Origin: Pseudomonadaceae bacterium
GTDB taxonomy: Bacteria; Pseudomonadota; Alphaproteobacteria; UBA2136; UBA6156
Direction: 5' to 3'
Assembly: GCA_947464215.1 (NCBI GenBank)
Contig: CANHVX010000070.1
Location: 1 to 5,381 of the forward strand
Length of the DNA stretch: 5,381 bases
This document shows, in pieces, positions 1 to 3,693 of this stretch. The translations under genes and the position numbers were made by a program. Each line of letters starts with the position of its first letter. The stretch's first letter is position 1. The notes under the pieces are model-generated. The model saw only the letters and a program-made list of their open reading frames with translations, was not told the origin of the DNA and ran no database searches.

Positions 1-1
1 C

Positions 2-172
2 CTTGCCAGCCGCCCCGTGGTGGCCGTGAGTGAACAGCCCGCCTTCACCCCCCGTTTGGCCGAGCTTTTTAATGAGTGCCGCCCGTGGCACAGCTTTGGC
101 GCCGAGCAGCAGGAACAGGTGGTGCGGCGGCTTTACACCTGGGTGTGTTGGGGGTTGAAGGGGCCGCGCTAA
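2..172 (+). CDS. 3' end of an unrecognised protein-coding gene (partial)
   Basis: An open frame runs from the left edge of the window to a TAA at 170-172, giving the last 56 residues of a protein whose start lies outside. The tail begins LASRPVVAVSEQP and ends LYTWVCWGLKGPR. It contains two Trp-containing stretches (RPWHSFG and YTWVCWGLKG) and a short charged stretch, GAEQQEQVVRR. Codon use matches the neighbouring genes, with GC-rich third positions, which supports real coding. I do not recognise the family from this fragment. It has no obvious signal peptide, metal site or nucleotide-binding motif, and the short hydrophobic stretch is not a convincing membrane segment. It converges on the yqgE-family gene across a repeat-rich gap. 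Confidence 0.6.
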   Translation, partial: LASRPVVAVSEQPAFTPRLAELFNECRPWHSFGAEQQEQVVRRLYTWVCWGLKGPR

Positions 173-180
173 GGGAGATT

Positions 181-211
181 CGGGTTATCGGATTATCGGT
201 TTTCGGGTTAT
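181..211. repeat. Degenerate 8-bp tandem repeat, four copies
   Basis: Four consecutive units share the pattern CGGnTTAT. They are CGGGTTAT at 181-188, CGGATTAT at 189-196, a 7-base CGGTTTT at 197-203 and CGGGTTAT at 204-211. The array starts 9 bases after the stop codon of the left-hand gene and is followed by G-rich sequence. It has no evident coding role. Function is unknown; it may be a slippage-generated microsatellite or part of a larger dispersed intergenic repeat. Confidence 0.5.
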
Positions 212-254
212 GGGGGATGAGGGTGTTTGAATGGAGAGGGGGTGGTTCGCGCGC

Positions 255-280
255 GATTGCCGCGCTTCGCTCGCAATGAC
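255..280 (-). repeat. REP-like palindromic repeat of the GTCATTGCGAGCGAAGC type
   Basis: Read on the minus strand, this begins GTCATTGCGAGCGAAGC and ends GGCAATC. The outer arms ATTGC and GCAAT (256-260 with 273-277) pair, and an inner GCG-AAG-CGC can form a small hairpin. It resembles a widely dispersed family of short intergenic repeats in bacterial genomes. A known by-product of such repeats is a spurious translated peptide, VIASEARQS, which is exactly what the minus strand reads here. The number of copies in this genome cannot be judged from one window. Confidence 0.7.
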
Positions 281-286
281 CCCGTT

Positions 287-318
287 GGGGGTTGGGGGGT
301 TGCGGGGTGGATTGGGGG
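287..318 (+). other. Canonical G-quadruplex-forming motif
   Basis: Four G-runs of at least four bases lie within 32 bases: G5 at 287-291, G6 at 294-299, G4 at 304-307 and G5 at 314-318. The loops are TT, TTGC and TGGATT. This satisfies the usual pattern of G3 or longer with loops of 1-7 bases. It lies between the two palindromic repeats in the convergent gap. Whether it folds in the cell, or affects transcription ends or replication, cannot be told from sequence. Confidence 0.7.
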
Positions 319-337
319 TTTTTGGAGGGTTGTTTTC

Positions 338-365
338 GTGGGTCCCGGCCTGCGCCGGGATGACG
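338..365 (-). repeat. Perfect palindromic repeat of the CGTCATCCCGGC...GCCGGGACCC type
   Basis: The core 343-360 is a perfect 7-bp inverted repeat: TCCCGGC at 343-349, loop CTGC, and GCCGGGA at 354-360. On the minus strand it reads CGTCATCCCGGCGCAGGCC followed by GGGACCCAC, the typical form of another widespread dispersed bacterial repeat. The minus-strand frame gives the familiar spurious peptide VIPAQAGTHE. It lies 38 bases past the yqgE stop codon. The stem could act as a transcript-end or RNA-stabilising structure for yqgE, but no run of T follows on either strand, so it is not a standard intrinsic terminator. Confidence 0.75.
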
Positions 366-402
366 CCCTCCCTCCTTTGGGGGCTGCGTTGGGGGTGAGG
401 AG

Positions 403-990
403 TTAGGCGCGGCCCATGGTTTCGGTGTGGAAATTCAGCACGTTCAGGCCCAGCAGGTGCGTGGCGGCGGTGTAGCGTTGCTCGGGCGGAGTGTCGAACA
501 CCAACTCGCGCGTGGCGGGGGCGATAATCCAGCTGTTGCCGTGCAGCTCGGACTCCAGCTGGCCCGGTGACCAGCCCGCATAGCCGAGGCAGAAATTCAG
601 TTTTTGCGGGCCGTGGCCACGGGCGATGTCGGTCATGATATCGGCCTGTGCGGACAGCGCAAAGTTGGCCGTGAGGTTGACGGTGCTTTGCAGGCGGTAG
701 TCGGGTGAGTGGAGCACAAAGCCGCGTGTCACTTCCACCGGACCGCCACGGCACACGATGGGTTGGCTGCGTGTTTGTGCCATCATCTCTTCGATGCCCA
801 TGCTGCGGAGCACATCGGTGAAGCCGACCTGCTTGAGAGGATGGTTGATGACAAACCCCATGCTGCCCTCGGCCTGATGGTGCGCCATGAAGATGACCGC
901 GCGCTCGAACGGGGAGCCGTTGAGCTCGGCCGTGGCGACCAGCAACTGGTTTTGCAAGCTGGTGAGCGGAATCCGCATACGGTGTGGCAT
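403..990 (-). CDS. yqgE: YqgE/AlgH family protein (UPF0301)
   Basis: This encodes a 195-residue cytoplasmic protein of the YqgE/AlgH (UPF0301) family, whose biochemical role is not established. Some members were named as transcriptional regulators (AlgH in Pseudomonas), but no DNA-binding motif is visible. Family hallmarks are present in order: NQLLVATAEL near residue 14, the FERAVIFMAHH and GSMGFVINHPL block (28-52), RGGPVEVTRGFVLHS (81-95), LGYAGWSPGQLESEL (135-149) and a C-terminal GNSWIIAPA...LGLNVLNF region. The length fits the family, usually a little under 200 residues. The frame stays open upstream into rnhA, but that extension is not family-like. I chose ATG at 990; ATG at 978 (MRIPLTSL) is a real alternative. 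Neither has a clear ribosome-binding site. It lies 67 bases downstream of rnhA on the same strand. Confidence 0.92.
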   Translation of the reverse strand: MPHRMRIPLTSLQNQLLVATAELNGSPFERAVIFMAHHQAEGSMGFVINHPLKQVGFTDVLRSMGIEEMMAQTRSQPIVCRGGPVEVTRGFVLHSPDYRLQSTVNLTANFALSAQADIMTDIARGHGPQKLNFCLGYAGWSPGQLESELHGNSWIIAPATRELVFDTPPEQRYTAATHLLGLNVLNFHTETMGRA

Positions 991-996
991 GCGAAT

Positions 997-1025
997 ATGG
1001 TTAGGCAGGTGGCGAGGGGAGTCAA
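997..1025 (-). promoter_or_regulatory. Possible weak promoter for yqgE
   Basis: On the minus strand, TTGACT (1025-1020, five of six bases matching the -35 consensus) is followed after 17 bases by AACCAT (1002-997, three of six). Standard spacing would place the first transcribed base at 990, the A of the chosen ATG, which would make a leaderless message. The -10 match is poor, so this is only a candidate. Readthrough from rnhA is the alternative. Confidence 0.25.
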
Positions 1026-1057
1026 GCCCTTCGCGCAAAAACCTATAACCGCTCTGG

Positions 1058-1579
1058 TTAACGCGCCAGCTTCTTGTAGGCTTCAACCGCCAGTTTATCG
1101 ACCCGCTCGTTCTCGGGGTGGCCATTGTGGCCCCGCACCCACTGCCAGGTGACCTTATGCTTTGACGCGGCGGCGCTGAGCGTCTCCCAAAATTCTTTGT
1201 TTTCAACCGGTTTGCCCTGTGCGTTCTTCCAGCCCCGACGGCGCCAGCCGGGGAGCCATTCGGTCATCCCCTTGACCACATATTGGCTGTCGGTATGCAG
1301 GATAACCGCGTGGGGGATTGGCAGGCGCGTAAGGGCCTCGATGGCGCCTTGCAGCTCCATACGGTTGTTGGTGGTGTGCGCCGCGCTGCCGCTGTGCTCT
1401 TCGGTTTTGCCGCCAAATTTCAGCAAACACGCCCAGCCGCCTTTACCGGGGTTGCCGCTGCAGGCGCCATCGGTATAGGCCAAGGCCTGCGGCAGCGGCG
1501 TGGCCGGTTTGGGGGCTTGGGGGTGGGGAGGGAGGCCCTCGGGGCCAAAGAGGGATGGGGGGGATGGCGGCTGGCTCAT
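1058..1579 (-). CDS. rnhA: Ribonuclease HI
   Basis: This is a 173-residue RNase HI, which cleaves the RNA strand of RNA-DNA hybrids in a metal-dependent manner, removing primers and R-loops in the cytoplasm. All four carboxylates are visible: D37 in YTDGACSGNPG, E75 in NNRMELQGAI, D97 in HTDSQYVVKG and D161 in ENERVDKLA. H151 in GHNGHPENERVD matches the flexible catalytic histidine (H124 of the E. coli enzyme). The basic Trp-rich handle region (GWRRRGWKNAQGKPV, 111-125) is present. The enzyme core starts near residue 32, and before it lies a Pro-rich extension (residues 1-31, with SPPSL, PPHP and TPLPQ) that E. coli RNase HI lacks. ATG at 1579 is the only Met before the core. There is no ribosome-binding site, and a -10 element lies so close that the message may start at this ATG. 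It is divergent from rlmE and followed by yqgE. Confidence 0.95.
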   Translation of the reverse strand: MSQPPSPPSLFGPEGLPPHPQAPKPATPLPQALAYTDGACSGNPGKGGWACLLKFGGKTEEHSGSAAHTTNNRMELQGAIEALTRLPIPHAVILHTDSQYVVKGMTEWLPGWRRRGWKNAQGKPVENKEFWETLSAAASKHKVTWQWVRGHNGHPENERVDKLAVEAYKKLAR

Positions 1580-1585
1580 GGATGG

Positions 1586-1594
1586 GTTATAGCA
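1586..1594 (-). promoter_or_regulatory. Extended -10 element for rnhA (predicted leaderless start)
   Basis: The minus strand reads TGCTATAAC, an extended -10 (TGnTATAAT type) with five of six core bases matching. The hexamer occupies 1591-1586, so standard spacing puts the first transcribed base at 1579, exactly the A of the rnhA ATG. At 16-bp spacing the -35 is only GTGCGA (1613-1608, three of six), which is tolerable with an extended -10. This AT-rich patch stands out from the GC-rich surroundings. Confidence 0.55.
1588..1593 (+). promoter_or_regulatory. Possible -10 element for rlmE, overlapping that of rnhA
   Basis: The plus strand reads TATAGC at 1588-1593, four of six bases matching the -10 consensus. 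Standard spacing puts transcription at about 1600, one base before the rlmE ATG at 1601. TAGCAT or CATATT a few bases on are alternatives that would shift the start into the gene. No convincing -35 is visible. The element shares bases 1588-1591 with the minus-strand -10 for rnhA. Confidence 0.35.
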
Positions 1595-1600
1595 TATTTT

Positions 1601-2275
1601 ATGGTTGTCGCACGTGCCGGACTCGCAAAAAGCAAGCGCCTTAAGGGGCAGAAAATTGTGCGCGATACGCTCAAGAAAAGCAGCAAGGAATGGGTGCGCC
1701 GCCAACTGGACGACCCCTATGTGGCCAAAGCCCAAGCCGCCGGATGGCGCGCGCGGGCGGCCTTCAAGTTGTTGGATATTGACGAAAAATTTGACGTTCT
1801 GCGCGGGCGCCAGCGTGTGGTGGACCTGGGCTCTGCCCCCGGCAGCTGGTGCCAGATTTGTGCCGCCAAAGGCATGCGCGTGGTGGGCATTGACCTGCTG
1901 CCCTGTGAGCCTTTGGCCGGTGTGACCTTTTTGGAAGACGACTTCACCACCGAAGCCGGCCTTGCCGCCGTGCACGAGGCCCTTGGCCACGCCAAGCCCG
2001 ACCTGATATTGTGCGACATGGCCGCCAACACCGTAGGCCACAAAGAAACCGACGGCCTGCGCACCCAAAGCCTGACCGAATTGGCCGTGGACTATGCCAT
2101 GACCCATCTGGCCGTGGGCGGCAACTTTGTGAGCAAGATTTTTATGAACGGCTATGAAAACGATGTGAAAAAGCAGGTGTCGACCCGGTTTACGCGGTGC
2201 CAGCTGTTTAAGCCGCCCTCGAGCCGGGCCGAAAGCCGCGAGATTTTTCTGGTGGGCCTCGGCTTTAAAGGATAG
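1601..2275 (+). CDS. rlmE: 23S rRNA (uridine-2'-O-)-methyltransferase RlmE (FtsJ/RrmJ)
   Basis: This 224-residue enzyme is the SAM-dependent RlmE/FtsJ methyltransferase, which 2'-O-methylates the A-loop uridine of 23S rRNA (U2552 in E. coli) late in 50S assembly. The SAM-binding motif is VVDLGSAPGSW (73-83). The catalytic K-D-K-E tetrad is intact: K56 in RAAFKLLDI, D139 in LCDMAANTVG, K179 in FVSKIF and E214 in ESREIFLV. The spacings D139-K179 (40) and K179-E214 (35) equal those in the E. coli protein. PPSSRAESRE and the GFKG end are typical. DMAAN replaces the enterobacterial DMAPN, as I would expect in Alphaproteobacteria. Residues 1-28 are a Lys/Arg-rich tail somewhat longer than in E. coli. 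ATG at 1601 is the first Met outside the rnhA start and has no ribosome-binding site, fitting a leaderless or nearly leaderless message. The Hda-like gene follows after 6 bases. Confidence 0.95.
   Translation: MVVARAGLAKSKRLKGQKIVRDTLKKSSKEWVRRQLDDPYVAKAQAAGWRARAAFKLLDIDEKFDVLRGRQRVVDLGSAPGSWCQICAAKGMRVVGIDLLPCEPLAGVTFLEDDFTTEAGLAAVHEALGHAKPDLILCDMAANTVGHKETDGLRTQSLTELAVDYAMTHLAVGGNFVSKIFMNGYENDVKKQVSTRFTRCQLFKPPSSRAESREIFLVGLGFKG
2268..2272 (+). promoter_or_regulatory. Ribosome-binding site that decides the hdaA start
   Basis: AAGGA lies inside the last codons of rlmE, 9 bases before the ATG at 2282. An in-frame GTG at 2276 would be only 3 bases away, too close, so the ATG is the better start. 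Confidence 0.6.
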
Positions 2276-2281
2276 GTGCGC

Positions 2282-2845
2282 ATGGGGCAAATGGTGCTTC
2301 CGCTGGGTGAGATAACTGACGCCGCCTGGGTGCCCACCCGCGGCAGTGCGGCGATTTGGGAGGCGCTGGCGGGAGACGCGGTGGTGATGTGCATGTTTGG
2401 GCCGCATGGATGTGGCAAAAGCCATATTTTAAAGATAGCCGCGGGCCAGGGCTGGACCACCTTTGATGATGTGGAAACGTGGGCAGATGTGGATGGGCTT
2501 TTCCATGCCACCAATGCCGCCTTGCAGGGCCATGGCCGTGTGCTGGTTTCAAGCCAGATGCCGGTGGCGCAGGTGGCGCTTCTGCCCGATGTGAAAAGCC
2601 GCCTGTTGCTGGGCGCGCAGGTGGAGCTGGGGTTGCCCGATGACACCGAATTGCGTGCGATGTGGCAGGCCTGGGCGGCCGCGCGGCAGCTGGAGATTGC
2701 GGACGCGGTGGCGGACTTTGTGTTGGCGCGCGCCAGCCGCAACCCCGGCGCCCTGCGGGCATGCTTTGAACAGCTGGATGCCCTGGGTTTGGCCGAAAAA
2801 CGCGCGCTGACGGTGCCGCTGGCCCGGGCGTTGTTTTTGGGTTAG
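2282..2845 (+). CDS. hdaA: Compact HdaA-like DnaA-family AAA+ protein
   Basis: This 187-residue protein resembles Hda/HdaA, the DnaA-related factor that binds the replication sliding clamp and promotes hydrolysis of DnaA-bound ATP to limit re-initiation. It begins with a clamp-binding-like motif, QMVLPL (3-8), comparable to QLSLPL of Hda. A Walker A follows (GPHGCGKS, 40-47), then a Walker B-like TTFDD (59-63), a sensor 1 strand (VLVSSQ, 87-92), and LPDVKSRL (101-108) with R107 at the expected Arg-finger position. A helical lid (ADAVADFVLARASRNPGALRACFEQLD) completes it, with no DnaA DNA-binding domain after it. It is shorter than the roughly 220-240 residues usual for Hda proteins. Only about 11 residues separate Walker A from the Walker B-like stretch, and the Arg of E. 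coli Hda's DREMR sensor 2 appears to be Gly here. It sits 6 bases after rlmE, so co-transcription is likely. A diverged DnaA/Hda-like ATPase of another role is possible. Confidence 0.78.
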   Translation: MGQMVLPLGEITDAAWVPTRGSAAIWEALAGDAVVMCMFGPHGCGKSHILKIAAGQGWTTFDDVETWADVDGLFHATNAALQGHGRVLVSSQMPVAQVALLPDVKSRLLLGAQVELGLPDDTELRAMWQAWAAARQLEIADAVADFVLARASRNPGALRACFEQLDALGLAEKRALTVPLARALFLG

Positions 2846-2880
2846 GTTTGTGGTGAGGCGGGTGATGATACCGGCCGGTT

Positions 2881-2886
2881 GGGGGA
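2881..2886 (+). promoter_or_regulatory. Candidate ribosome-binding site for the pirin gene
   Basis: GGGGGA lies 7 bases before the ATG at 2894 and supports that start over the ATG at 2903 and the TTG at 2879. The match to the consensus is partial. Just upstream, 2870-2879 is a perfect 10-base palindrome (ACCGGCCGGT) of unknown relevance. Confidence 0.4.
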
Positions 2887-2893
2887 TTTGACG

Positions 2894-3622
2894 ATGACGA
2901 CTATGACACCTGCGAGGCACCCTGTGGTGCGCCGCGCCGCGGACCGTGGGCACGCCAACTTGGGCTGGCTGGACAGCCGACACACGTTCAGTTTTGGAGA
3001 GTATTACGACCCGGCCCACATGGGCTTTGGCGTTCTGCGCGTGCTCAATGACGACCGTGTGGCGGGGGGCGGGGGCTTCCCGCCGCATCCGCACCGCGAG
3101 ATGGAGATTGTTTCTTACGTGGTGCAGGGCGGTTTGGCCCACACGGACAGCACCGGTGGTGAGGGGGTTACACGCCCCCATGACGTGCAGGTGATGACCG
3201 CCGGCACCGGCGTGACGCACAGTGAATTTAATGCCAGCGACACCGATGCGGTGCATTTTTTACAACTGTGGCTGCTGCCTGCGGCCAAGGGATTGGCGCC
3301 GCGCTATGCCCAAGCCCCTTTTGACCGCGTGCCCAACACCTGGCAACTGTTGGCGACACCTGATACCGCGAAAGCCTCTGCGCACAAAGCCCTGACCTTG
3401 CATGCCCGCGCCGAGCTTTGGCGAGCGATATGTTTGCCCGATGGTGCCCCCGTGGCCCTTCAGGCCTTCCCCCACGGGGTGTGGGTGCAGGTAGTGGCCG
3501 GTGAGGTGATGTGCGGCGATGTGCATCTGCGTGCCGGAGACGGTGTGGCCGCTGACGGCCCGCTGACCTTGACGGCGTTGGGTGATGCACATGCTGAGCT
3601 GTTGGCCATTGGTATGCTGTGA
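2894..3622 (+). CDS. Pirin family protein (bicupin, YhhW-like)
   Basis: This 242-residue protein belongs to the pirin family of metal-binding bicupins; characterised bacterial members include quercetin dioxygenases such as E. coli YhhW. The N-terminal cupin is well conserved: LGWLDSRHTFSFGEYYD (23-39), FPPHPHREMEIVSYV (62-76), RPHDVQVMTAGTGVTHSE (94-111) and LQLWLLP. The metal ligands known in human pirin (H56, H58, H101, E103) match H65, H67, H109 and E111, so a mononuclear metal site is expected. The C-terminal cupin (about 165-242) lacks an obvious His ligand set, as is common in the family. The length fits YhhW-type proteins (about 230-290). No signal peptide is present, so it is cytoplasmic. 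The physiological substrate cannot be inferred from the sequence. It lies 48 bases after the hdaA-like gene and 71 bases before the protease gene, and may be co-transcribed with either. Confidence 0.93.
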   Translation: MTTMTPARHPVVRRAADRGHANLGWLDSRHTFSFGEYYDPAHMGFGVLRVLNDDRVAGGGGFPPHPHREMEIVSYVVQGGLAHTDSTGGEGVTRPHDVQVMTAGTGVTHSEFNASDTDAVHFLQLWLLPAAKGLAPRYAQAPFDRVPNTWQLLATPDTAKASAHKALTLHARAELWRAICLPDGAPVALQAFPHGVWVQVVAGEVMCGDVHLRAGDGVAADGPLTLTALGDAHAELLAIGML

Positions 3623-3624
3623 CG

Positions 3625-3647
3625 TGCTTCCACGACAGGGGGAAGCA
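3625..3647 (+). other. Hairpin after the pirin gene
   Basis: TGCTTCC (3625-3631) pairs perfectly with GGAAGCA (3641-3647) around a 9-base loop, starting 3 bases after the pirin stop. No T-run follows, so it is not a standard intrinsic terminator. It could stabilise or attenuate the transcript between the pirin and protease genes. Confidence 0.45.
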
Positions 3648-3655
3648 GCGTAGGG

Positions 3656-3669
3656 TGTTCCGGCGAACA
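3656..3669 (+). other. Second small hairpin before the protease gene
   Basis: TGTTC (3656-3660) and GAACA (3665-3669) form a 5-bp stem around a CGGC loop, 24 bases before the protease ATG. A stem this short could occur by chance. Together with the preceding hairpin it makes the leader between the two genes structured. Confidence 0.3.
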
Positions 3670-3683
3670 GATGGTGACAACAC

Positions 3684-3688
3684 AGGGG
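3684..3688 (+). promoter_or_regulatory. Ribosome-binding site of the Do-family protease gene
   Basis: AGGGG lies 5 bases before ATG 3694 and 8 bases before ATG 3697, the two adjacent start codons (MM). Either is compatible, and both leave the signal peptide intact. The frame is open upstream to 3619, but that extension would place a charged segment before the signal peptide. Confidence 0.5.
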
Positions 3689-3693
3689 TGGAT

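Noticed and set aside
343..360. Perfect hairpin as an intrinsic terminator for yqgE
   Set aside because: The stem is good, but no run of T follows it on either strand. I describe it as a dispersed palindromic repeat instead.
991..1206. Upstream extension of the yqgE frame
   Set aside because: It overlaps the end of rnhA in another frame, and its sequence is not family-like. YqgE proteins start shortly before the QLLVA motif.
1283..1600. Upstream extension of the rlmE frame
   Set aside because: It runs antisense through the coding region of rnhA. The family-like RlmE sequence begins only after ATG 1601.
1580..2425. Upstream part of the long minus-strand frame that ends in rnhA
   Set aside because: The frame is open because of the GC-rich codon bias of rlmE on the other strand. 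The peptide is low-complexity (rich in His, Gly, Ala, Val) without recognisable motifs, while RlmE on the plus strand is unmistakable.
2549..3256. 235-codon minus-strand frame antisense to the hdaA-like and pirin genes
   Set aside because: It spans the intergenic gap and two real genes on the other strand, with no motif or plausible start signal.
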